A model generated the notes under the pieces. It searched no databases. It saw only the letters and a list, made by a program, of their open reading frames with translations, and was not told where the DNA came from. A DNA stretch of 64,000 nucleotides, from assembly GCA_024400425.1 (NCBI GenBank), contig JAKSMV010000012.1, forward strand, positions 1-64,000, in the 5' to 3' direction. The first letter of the stretch is position 1; every line of letters starts with the position of its first letter. Source of the stretch: Bacteroidales bacterium (GTDB taxonomy: Bacteria; Bacteroidota; Bacteroidia; Bacteroidales; F082). Shown in pieces: positions 58,067 to 64,000 of the stretch. The translations under genes and the position numbers were made by a program.

Positions 58067-59205
58067 GCCTTCAGTACTGCTTTCTGAACTTCAATCTCGA
58101 TAGACCTTCGGTCAACTTCGCGATAGATTTGCGTCGTCTGTAGTTTCTGATGACCGAGCAGCTTCGACACGGTGGCCAAATCCACACCCATCTGCCCAAG
58201 CAAAGTGGCGAATGTGTGTCGGCTGCTGTGGAAGGTTATCTTCGCATCGGCACCAACGGCATCAAGCAATCCGCGAAGCGTCAGGTTGACGACGGCATTG
58301 TTTCCCAACTTCTTCGTCAGTTTCCCGATGTCGCCGCCATACTTGGCTATCATGCCCATCATCTTCCCATTCCAGAGTGAGCCGATTGGAATCTCAACGG
58401 TGAATTTCGTTTTATGCATCGCTATGGTCAGCCATCCATCGTTGATGTGGCTTTGCCGCAATGCGGTGATGTCGGAGAAACGCAATCCGGTGTAGCAACC
58501 TACAAGAAAAGCATCGCGCACGATGTCTTCATATCCTTTCAGTTTCAAGGCTTCCAACTCCCTGAGCTGCTCGGCAGTGATGTAGCCTTTCTTGCTTACC
58601 ATCTGCTGAATCTTGAAACGCTCAAACGGATTGCTGCTGATGATGTCGCGGTTCTTGGCCTCATTCAGCACGGCACGCAGCAAACGCAGTCTGCTAATGC
58701 GCGTGTTGTGCGCGATTCCTGACGAACGCAGCCATTTGTCATACGACACGACAAACTGATAGTCGATGTCGGTGATGCGGACACCAGCCTTGTACTTTTC
58801 GAGATTGTTGAAAAGCGTGCGATAGTTCTGCTTGGTCAGTTCGTTGCGCTCACTTTGCCCGACGACTTCCTGTCCGAAGTCGGTCAGCTTTGCCGATGGC
58901 GACAGGTGCGCCCTCACCGCTTCCTTCAGGATCGGCAAGGTGACTTCCACACCTTTTTTAATATAGTCGAGTTCGACATCCTCGACATCGCGAATCATAG
59001 AGAAAAGCGCATAGTTCAGTCCATCGGCATTGCTGGCATTGACGATGCAGCCGTTTGAGAATTGTTCAGGCAGCACATAGACGTGCGTTGAAAAGTAGAT
59101 TTTCCTTTTCTGCTGTTCGGCCTCAATCTGCACGAGACCTTCGCCGCGCTGGTTGAGACACCCAGAGCGGTTCCACACAAGGCGGTAACGGATTTTCTTA
59201 ATCAT
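58063..59205 (-). CDS. Tyrosine recombinase (phage integrase family), distal copy
   Basis: A 380-residue recombinase; the start at 59205 (MIKKIRYRLVWNRSGCLNQ) was chosen, as the longer frame overlaps the next gene. N-terminal Arm and SAM-like core-binding domains of the Bacteroidetes type (VYVLPEQFSNG, LFNNLEKYKAGVRITDIDYQFVVSYDKWLR), then catalytic residues Arg (CYTGLRFSD), HxxR (FHSSRHTFATLLGQMGVD), His (LLGHQKLQTTQIYREV) and Tyr in the same block. Acts on attachment sites for integration and excision. It follows the second recombinase by 19 bp and is likely co-transcribed with it. Confidence 0.93.
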   Translation of the reverse strand: MIKKIRYRLVWNRSGCLNQRGEGLVQIEAEQQKRKIYFSTHVYVLPEQFSNGCIVNASNADGLNYALFSMIRDVEDVELDYIKKGVEVTLPILKEAVRAHLSPSAKLTDFGQEVVGQSERNELTKQNYRTLFNNLEKYKAGVRITDIDYQFVVSYDKWLRSSGIAHNTRISRLRLLRAVLNEAKNRDIISSNPFERFKIQQMVSKKGYITAEQLRELEALKLKGYEDIVRDAFLVGCYTGLRFSDITALRQSHINDGWLTIAMHKTKFTVEIPIGSLWNGKMMGMIAKYGGDIGKLTKKLGNNAVVNLTLRGLLDAVGADAKITFHSSRHTFATLLGQMGVDLATVSKLLGHQKLQTTQIYREVDRRSIEIEVQKAVLKA

Positions 59206-59224
59206 GTGACTTTGAATTTTGAGA

Positions 59225-60352
59225 TTAAAACTGTGGTGCCTTCGTTGATATGGTCTCAACAAGATGAGGGTCAGCATGATTCGCATAACGTGTCGTCATC
59301 GACAAATCGTGATGGTCAGCGTGTTGCATGACCGTCAGCGGGTCAATTCCTGACTTCAACATCTCGTTTATTCCCGTGTCTCGAAGGCTGTAGAGTTGCA
59401 TTTCTTGCGGAAGGTGAAGTTCCTTACGCATCTTATCCCAGTCCTTACGGAAACGCGCATCGCTGATTGGTTTTGGTCCTGGATTGTAACCATCACCAAT
59501 AAGATACCAATTGCGCGATGCACCTTTAATCAACTCTCCTACTCTATTCTCAAGTTCAACAGACAATGATGCAAAACGCTCATAATGCGTTTTAGCATTG
59601 TCGCCCTTGATGAAAATGTAATGCTTTTCGAGATAGACATCCTCAATGCGTATCATCCTGACTTCCTTAGGACGAATCAAAGATGTGAACACCAATTCGC
59701 AAACAGTAAGCAGGTTTGGATTGTTTGCTTCGCACCAATCAGCAATTTTCACCCTCGCGTCATGTGGGATTAAGATTCGTTTCTTCGTATCTTCCCGTTT
59801 CGGTTTGATAGTGGAAAACGGATTCTCTTTGGCGTAACACTTTTCGACAGCCCATGAAAAGAAAGCCCGAGCAGCTTTCAGTTGATTGTTCCAAGAACGG
59901 CCATGGAGATTCCGTTGACTGAAACAATAATCCATGAACTTCACGGCCAGCACTCGATTGAAAAGACCGATTTGACAGTCTTTCACAGTAGATTCTGACC
60001 ATTCCAAAAAGCCTTTGCAGAAGGAGCGATATGTACGCATTGTGTCAGGTCGAAGTTCAACTTCCTTCTCTTTAAGGTAGTCCTCAACGACCATCTTCAA
60101 AGGCATCAACATACGGGAATTGTGAAGTTCACCGAAAGGTGTCCAACCACCTGCAAGCCTTGCATTCGTATTGCAGATGATAGTGTTGCAATGCGCCTTG
60201 AAGTCAGCGATGCGAGAATAGCGTTTGCGCAAGGCATTGAGCTTTGTCACATGTCTTTTCAATTTCCCAGTTACGGGATCTAAAGCCTGGAACTCGATTT
60301 GCCAACCATGCTTATTGTTTTTTAGAACTGCTGGCAGATAGCTTAATGACAT
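59225..60352 (-). CDS. Tyrosine recombinase (phage integrase family), tRNA-proximal copy
   Basis: A 375-residue recombinase. The catalytic Arg lies in TSLIRPKEVRMIRIED, the second Arg in LYSLRDTGINEMLKSGIDPLTVMQHADHHD, and the nucleophile Tyr in MTTRYANH. Its HxxR box reads SLRDTG, so the His of that pair is replaced by Leu, a common variant. It lies 128 bp from tRNA-Ala, pointing away from it, which fits an element integrated at that tRNA. Two tandem recombinases of different subtypes are typical of Bacteroidetes elements that use them together. Confidence 0.92.
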   Translation of the reverse strand: MSLSYLPAVLKNNKHGWQIEFQALDPVTGKLKRHVTKLNALRKRYSRIADFKAHCNTIICNTNARLAGGWTPFGELHNSRMLMPLKMVVEDYLKEKEVELRPDTMRTYRSFCKGFLEWSESTVKDCQIGLFNRVLAVKFMDYCFSQRNLHGRSWNNQLKAARAFFSWAVEKCYAKENPFSTIKPKREDTKKRILIPHDARVKIADWCEANNPNLLTVCELVFTSLIRPKEVRMIRIEDVYLEKHYIFIKGDNAKTHYERFASLSVELENRVGELIKGASRNWYLIGDGYNPGPKPISDARFRKDWDKMRKELHLPQEMQLYSLRDTGINEMLKSGIDPLTVMQHADHHDLSMTTRYANHADPHLVETISTKAPQF

Positions 60353-60480
60353 TTTTTTTTCTCCTTTTTCTTCCGGTTAAGGCTGAAAAAGGCTGCAAAA
60401 ACATCCGTTAAAATCCTTGTGCCGATTTTGCGCCGATTTTCCTATGAATATCGTTGCAAATCGCTAATTATCAATAAAAG

Positions 60481-60553
60481 TGGAGGTTACCGGACTCGAA
60501 CCGGCCACCTTCAGATTGCGAACCTGACGTTCTACCAGATGAACTAAACCCCC
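60481..60553 (-). tRNA. tRNA-Ala (CGC)
   Basis: A 73-nt cloverleaf: acceptor GGGGGTT/AACCTCC with the G3-U70 pair that defines tRNA-Ala, D-stem GTTC/GAAC, anticodon loop TTCGCAA (anticodon CGC), T-arm GCCGG-TTCGAGT-CCGGT, discriminator A. CCA not encoded. Its 3' end faces the recombinase genes, so it is the likely insertion site. Confidence 0.93.
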
Positions 60554-60617
60554 GTTCCGAGGGCGCAAAATTACAACTATTTTTCTATCAACTGAACAAT
60601 ACTCCAACAAATTAGTG

Positions 60618-60625
60618 TACTTTTG
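60618..60625 (+). promoter_or_regulatory. -7 box TACTTTTG of the phosphotransferase gene
   Basis: TACTTTTG lies 45 bp before the ATG at 60671. No -33 element was found at 19 bp. Confidence 0.5.
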
Positions 60626-60670
60626 CACATTTTAAAAATCAATCGCTATTTCGCTAAAATCACAACTAAA

Positions 60671-61540
60671 ATGAATGTAGAAGAATACATCGTCGCTAGG
60701 GTCAACGCTTTGATGCAATCCCAAAACGCCAAAATCGTCATGCGCCTCGAAGGTGGCATGAGCAACTATACCTATGTAGTAGAATGCAACGGAAAGAAAT
60801 ATACCTACCGCGTGCCGGGCAAGTTCGCCGAAAAGTTCGTCGATCGCCTGGAAGAATGGGAGAACATACAGGAAGTGAACCGCTTAGGTCTCAATAACAT
60901 CACCGAATATGTAGAAGTCCGCTCGGGCGAAAAACTGGCCGAATATGTAGAAGGCACCATCATGAGCACCACCGATGTGGTATCGTACAACGAAATGTCG
61001 GTGAAAGCCCTGAAACAGATTCACGGCAGCGGTCTGAAATTCAGAGACTACAACGCCTTCGGTCGCTTGGACGATGATGAACGCTACTGCCTCGAAACAG
61101 GCTATGTGTTCCCTCAGGAATACCTCGACTTGCGCAAGCGTCTCGACAGCCTCCGTGCCGCTCACGCCAATGTACCTAAGGTGCCTTGCCATTGCGACTA
61201 CCAACCTACCAACCTTGTCATCAACGGCGACAAGCTGTATGTGCTTGATTGGGAGTTTGCCGGCATGAACGACCCATTCTACGATATCGCTTGCTACGGC
61301 AACGTGGGGTTCGACAAGGCTCTCTCGCTGCTCGAAGCCTACGTCGGCCACAAACCTACCAAAGAAGAGTTGCAACGACTCTATTTCCACCGCGCTTTCC
61401 AATGCATGCAGTGGTTCACCGTGGCTATCTTCAAAGACCGCGTCGGCTTGAGCAAAGACCTCAACATGGATTTCAACGCAGTCGCTTTCATGTTTCTCGG
61501 CATGGCCAAAGACCTGCTCGAAAACTACGACAAACTGTAA
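60671..61540 (+). CDS. Choline/ethanolamine-kinase-family phosphotransferase
   Basis: A 289-residue aminoglycoside-kinase-fold protein; start at 60671 (MNVEEYIVARVNALM), the longer frame overlaps the -7 box. Catalytic loop HCDYQPTNLVI (Brenner motif HxDxxxxN) and VLDWEFAGMNDPFYDIACY (metal-binding Asp plus the choline-kinase-like WEFAGMNDPFYDIA) are diagnostic. N-terminal GGMSNYTYVVECNGKKYTYRVPG replaces the glycine loop. In this family the substrate can be choline, ethanolamine, thiamine or a sugar; no neighbouring gene decides it. Cytosolic. Not linked to the Fe-S genes downstream, which lie on the other strand. Confidence 0.9.
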   Translation: MNVEEYIVARVNALMQSQNAKIVMRLEGGMSNYTYVVECNGKKYTYRVPGKFAEKFVDRLEEWENIQEVNRLGLNNITEYVEVRSGEKLAEYVEGTIMSTTDVVSYNEMSVKALKQIHGSGLKFRDYNAFGRLDDDERYCLETGYVFPQEYLDLRKRLDSLRAAHANVPKVPCHCDYQPTNLVINGDKLYVLDWEFAGMNDPFYDIACYGNVGFDKALSLLEAYVGHKPTKEELQRLYFHRAFQCMQWFTVAIFKDRVGLSKDLNMDFNAVAFMFLGMAKDLLENYDKL

Positions 61541-61558
61541 GTTTGAATTAAGAATTAA

Positions 61559-61620
61559 TAATTAAGAATACAGAATAGAGCGAAGCCCAGATAACTGACG
61601 CCTCGCTCTATTCTTAATTT
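61559..61620. terminator. Bidirectional hairpin between convergent genes
   Basis: GAATAGAGCGA (61573-61583) pairs with TCGCTCTATTC (61603-61613); the outer AATTAAGAATA/TATTCTTAATT arms extend it. Repeats of CAATTCTGCATTCT follow at 61629 onwards. Confidence 0.65.
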
Positions 61621-61654
61621 ATCATTCTCAATTCTGCATTCTCAATTCTGCATT

Positions 61655-62014
61655 CTAATACATGAAGTCGGCAGCGGAATATTGGCCATAGTCGCCATCC
61701 AAACCCAATTCGGCTTTGGCTTCGTCGCTCAGCATGTCGATGCTCCAGGCTGGCTCGAAGGTCAGCTCCACCTCGACATTCTTCACACCCATGATGGCTT
61801 GAATGCGTTCCTTCACCGCACCTGGAAGTACTTCGGCCACGGGGCAGTTGGGAGCCGTCACGGTCATCACGATTTTCACATTGCCTTCTTCATCTACATC
61901 AAGTCCATAGACGAGGTGAAGGGTCCATATATCGACTGGAATCTCAGGGTCGTAAATGGTCTTCAAGACCCCGATGACAGTCTCTTTCAGTTGGTTAGTT
62001 TCTTCTTGTGTCAT
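61655..62014 (-). CDS. MIP18/DUF59 family Fe-S assembly protein (SufT-like)
   Basis: A 119-residue protein of the DUF59/MIP18 family, which takes part in Fe-S cluster delivery. Family motifs: TIYDPEIPVDIWTLHLVYGLDVDEEG and the Cys loop TAPNCPVAEVLPGAVKERI (Cys77). The C-terminus is a typical extended strand with LTFEPAWSIDMLSDEAKAELG. Minus strand, in a group with sufE and sufS, though 254 bp of A+T-rich spacer without a gene separates it from sufE. Probably part of the same Fe-S programme but with its own transcript. Confidence 0.9.
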   Translation of the reverse strand: MTQEETNQLKETVIGVLKTIYDPEIPVDIWTLHLVYGLDVDEEGNVKIVMTVTAPNCPVAEVLPGAVKERIQAIMGVKNVEVELTFEPAWSIDMLSDEAKAELGLDGDYGQYSAADFMY

Positions 62015-62267
62015 GTATTTCTTGTTTTCTTTTTCTTGTCAAGAATTGGAGAATTGGAGAAATCGAAGATTACCTTACGGTGAATGCAAAGCATTTCAGC
62101 GAAGCTAATTATAGAATTTCGAGTCTTCATTGTTGAATTAAAGAGAAATTCGAGAGAAAATCGTCGATTTTCAATTCTAATATCAAAGGCGATAAATTCA
62201 AAAATTACTCTGCATCATGGATTCTCAAATTCACAAATTCTTGAGATAAATTTTAGATCGGACAATA

Positions 62268-62693
62268 TCAACTCTCTGACTGAATCTTGAACGCTTCGGC
62301 ATAAAGCATCATCTGCTTCACCATCGAGAGCAGCCCGTTGGAACGTGTCGGCGAGAGGTGTTCCTTCAAACCGATTTCGTCCAAAAACGACATGTCGGCG
62401 GCCAAGATATCGCTCGGTGTCTGACCTGAGAATACCTTAATCAGCAAATAGATAATGCCTTTGGTGATGACAGCATCGCTGTCGGCAGCAAAGTTCACCT
62501 TGCCATCAACCAGCTCGGCACTCAGCCACACACGACTTTGGCATCCATTGATGAGGTGCTTCTCGTCGCGGTATTTATCATCGATGATGGGGCATTCCTT
62601 GCCCATCTCTATCAGCATAGCGTAGCGGTCCATCCAATCATCGAACATGGAGAAATCCTCCACGATGCTATCTTGTATTTCCTTAATTGTCAT
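62268..62693 (-). CDS. sufE: SufE-type sulfur acceptor protein
   Basis: SufE accepts a persulfide sulfur from SufS and passes it to the SufBCD scaffold. The 141-residue protein contains the acceptor Cys51 in LINGCQSRVWL, and the family blocks DDWMDRYAMLIEMGKECP and LIKVFSGQTPSDILAADMSFLDEIGLKEHLSPTRSNGL. Length is typical. It lies 14 bp after the NifX-like gene and is part of a minus-strand operon starting with sufS. The N-terminal region is complete, with ATG at 62693. Confidence 0.95.
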   Translation of the reverse strand: MTIKEIQDSIVEDFSMFDDWMDRYAMLIEMGKECPIIDDKYRDEKHLINGCQSRVWLSAELVDGKVNFAADSDAVITKGIIYLLIKVFSGQTPSDILAADMSFLDEIGLKEHLSPTRSNGLLSMVKQMMLYAEAFKIQSES

Positions 62694-62707
62694 CTTTAAA
62701 AACAGTT

Positions 62708-63100
62708 TTATAACTTAATCTCGATATTATCCGGCAAAGTGATGCCACCACATTCGTGTTCGTGGCAAGTGATGCCCGAGTCGTCGAGAGTGCCATCGAG
62801 GTAGGCCTTCACCACATCCTCGACTTTGCCCGAGCAGCCACGGACCACCTTTATCTGGTTGTTGCTCAACACATTGACAGCGCCATCACCCATGTTGCCA
62901 GCCAGCATCACTTCCACGCCCATCTCGTGAAGGCGCGGGGCGATGTTGCTCTTGCAGCCACAGCCCACAGGCGAATCCATGCGCTCGTATCTGGCAGGCT
63001 GACCATTTTCGTCCAAGGTGCAAATCGTATAGAACTGACAATGGCCAAAATGGCTGTCAATCGTACCGTCTTCTTTTGTCGGTAATGCAATTTTCTTCAT
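62708..63100 (-). CDS. NifX/NifB-associated (dinitrogenase cofactor) family protein
   Basis: A 130-residue protein of the Nitro_FeMo-Co family. The start has LPTKEDGTIDSHFGHCQFYTI, the typical metal-binding entry, followed by VGCGCKSNIAPRLHEMGVEVMLAGNMGDGAVNVL and RGCSGKVEDVVKAYLDG. Clustered Cys (CGC, GCS) and His residues at both ends suggest Fe-S or metal binding. Its exact role in non-nitrogen-fixing Bacteroidales is not known; here it sits between sufS and sufE, so an Fe-S or molybdenum-type cofactor job is likely. No nif genes are in the window. Confidence 0.9.
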   Translation of the reverse strand: MKKIALPTKEDGTIDSHFGHCQFYTICTLDENGQPARYERMDSPVGCGCKSNIAPRLHEMGVEVMLAGNMGDGAVNVLSNNQIKVVRGCSGKVEDVVKAYLDGTLDDSGITCHEHECGGITLPDNIEIKL

Positions 63101-63112
63101 GATTAAATTTCT

Positions 63113-64000
63113 TTATCTCAGCATATTAGCAGCCCGTTCGACTGCCTTTACAAAAATTTCCACTTCTTCAACCGTGTTATACATGGCGAACGAAGCCCTC
63201 ACAGTGCCCGGAATGCCGAAACGAGTCATCACAGGCTCAGCGCAATGGTGACCCGTGCGCACTGCCACTCCCATCTTGTCGATAATCGTTCCCAAATCGT
63301 AAGGATGGATGCCGTTGATGACAAACGAGACCAATCCACTACGATGCGGTGCCTGACCGATGAAACGCATGCCCTCAATTTGTGAAAGCCCATCGATAGC
63401 CGTCTTCAAAAGCAAATCCTCGTGTTCGGCAACAGCCTTTCTGTCAATACTTTCGATGAATTTCACCGCCGTTTCAAGTCCCAAAGCAGCACCCACATTT
63501 GGCGTGCCTGCCTCGAATTTGAAAGGCAGCTTGTTGAAAGTGGTTTTCTCGAAACTCACCGTATCGACCATCTCGCCACCAAACTGATATGGTGGCATCT
63601 TCTCGAGCCATTCGGTCTTGCCATACAAGCCGCCAATGCCCATAGGCGCATACATCTTATGTCCCGAAAAGACATAGAAATCGCAATCCATGTCCTGCAC
63701 ATCAATAGGCAGATGCGCCATCGACTGGGCACCATCAACGACAACCGGAATACCGTATTGATGCGCCATAGTAATCATTTCCTTAACTGGATTGATTGTT
63801 CCTAAAGTATTGGAAATATGTGCTATGGAGACAACTTTCGGCTGTTTCTTCAGCAATTCCTGATAAGCGTTCAAATCCAAGACACCTTCATCGTCCATCG
63901 GGACGACGAGCAACTCGCCATGATGCCTTTGTATCATCTGCTGCCAAGGCACGAGGTTGGAATGATGTTCCATTGCCGTCACCAGCACCTTGTCGCCTTC
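63113..64000 (-). CDS. sufS: Cysteine desulfurase SufS (5' partial)
   Basis: The frame is open to the window's right edge, so the N-terminus is missing; the visible part is 295 residues. PLP enzyme that frees sulfur from cysteine for SufE. Motifs: EHHSNLVPWQ, HISNTLGTINPVKE, VDGAQSMAHLPIDVQDMDCDFYVFSGHKMYAPMGIGGLYG with the PLP Lys (GHKM), and RTGHHCAEPVM with the active-site Cys. All fit the group II (SufS) desulfurases. First visible gene of the minus-strand sufS - NifX-like - sufE group, with 12 bp to the next gene. Complete length would be about 405 residues. Confidence 0.96.
   Translation of the reverse strand, partial: EGDKVLVTAMEHHSNLVPWQQMIQRHHGELLVVPMDDEGVLDLNAYQELLKKQPKVVSIAHISNTLGTINPVKEMITMAHQYGIPVVVDGAQSMAHLPIDVQDMDCDFYVFSGHKMYAPMGIGGLYGKTEWLEKMPPYQFGGEMVDTVSFEKTTFNKLPFKFEAGTPNVGAALGLETAVKFIESIDRKAVAEHEDLLLKTAIDGLSQIEGMRFIGQAPHRSGLVSFVINGIHPYDLGTIIDKMGVAVRTGHHCAEPVMTRFGIPGTVRASFAMYNTVEEVEIFVKAVERAANMLR

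Larger units (their letters stand above)
40557..60480. mobile_element. Prophage-derived tail/lysis element with tandem tyrosine recombinases
   Basis: From about 40.56 to 60.48 kb nearly all genes are phage-type or small unknowns: lysis genes, HicAB, tape measure and tail proteins, a fibre-like protein, then two recombinases against tRNA-Ala(CGC). I recognise no terminase, portal, capsid, head protease or replication gene, so this is either a decayed prophage, a satellite or a tailocin-like element. I found no direct repeat of the tRNA 3' end on the left, so both ends are approximate; the left edge is where the small-gene cluster begins. Confidence 0.75.

Overview
The window is chromosomal DNA from a member of the Bacteroidota, most likely order Bacteroidales. 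Reasons: two proteins end in type A C-terminal signals of the type IX secretion system (T9SS); a GldA-type ABC ATPase is present; most promoters carry the Bacteroidetes TAnnTTTG -7 box, one with a full TTTG-N19-TAATTTTG; and core genes have no Shine-Dalgarno sites. A sulfonolipid-type gene cluster narrows this to lineages such as Rikenellaceae, Odoribacteraceae or uncultured gut relatives, but that placement is inference. No plasmid or rRNA genes are seen.

Region 1 (1-32.7 kb) is mostly core genome: a gingipain-like secreted protease (5' truncated), a GH20 hexosaminidase lipoprotein, a secreted adhesin-like protein, the rplM-rpsI-rpsB-tsf operon, gldA, metK, a ruvX/def/lipoprotein group, an agmatine-deiminase-family protein, tRNA-His, lepA, a Rel/Spo bifunctional enzyme, an unusual Fur protein, purA, an AAA/DUF4143 ATPase behind phased 33-bp repeats, a transglutaminase-like lipoprotein, rimP-nusA-infB, tRNA-Gln, a COG0523 metallochaperone and a free-methionine-sulfoxide reductase.

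Region 2 (32.7-40.05 kb) is a divergent gene block that looks like a sulfonolipid (capnine) pathway. An alpha-oxoamine synthase on the minus strand is back-to-back with a plus-strand operon of porin, YeiH-type transporter, two-TM protein, cysteate-synthase-like PLP enzyme, short-chain reductase and a four-module VOC protein, closed by a terminator. Read together: sulfite handling, cysteate formation, condensation with a fatty acyl donor, then reduction of the 3-keto group.

Region 3 (about 40.56-60.48 kb) is a prophage-derived element. It has a lysis cassette (two-TM holin-like protein, amidase, spanin-like lipoprotein), many small ATGA-coupled genes with strong Shine-Dalgarno sites, a HicAB toxin-antitoxin pair, a tape measure protein, tail proteins, a 27-bp-repeat fibre-like protein, and two tyrosine recombinases next to tRNA-Ala(CGC). 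No terminase, portal, capsid or replication gene was recognised. It also holds two independent non-coding transcription units rich in long perfect helices (about 41.6-42.13 kb and 45.345-45.525 kb), a 240-bp iteron-like array, and a shared promoter architecture (TTGTCAYYG exactly 26 bp upstream of a TAnnTTTG box) found four times. These are the most novel items in the window.

Region 4 (60.6-64 kb) returns to core genome: a choline-kinase-family phosphotransferase and a minus-strand Fe-S assembly group (sufS partial, NifX/NifB-like, sufE, sufT-like).
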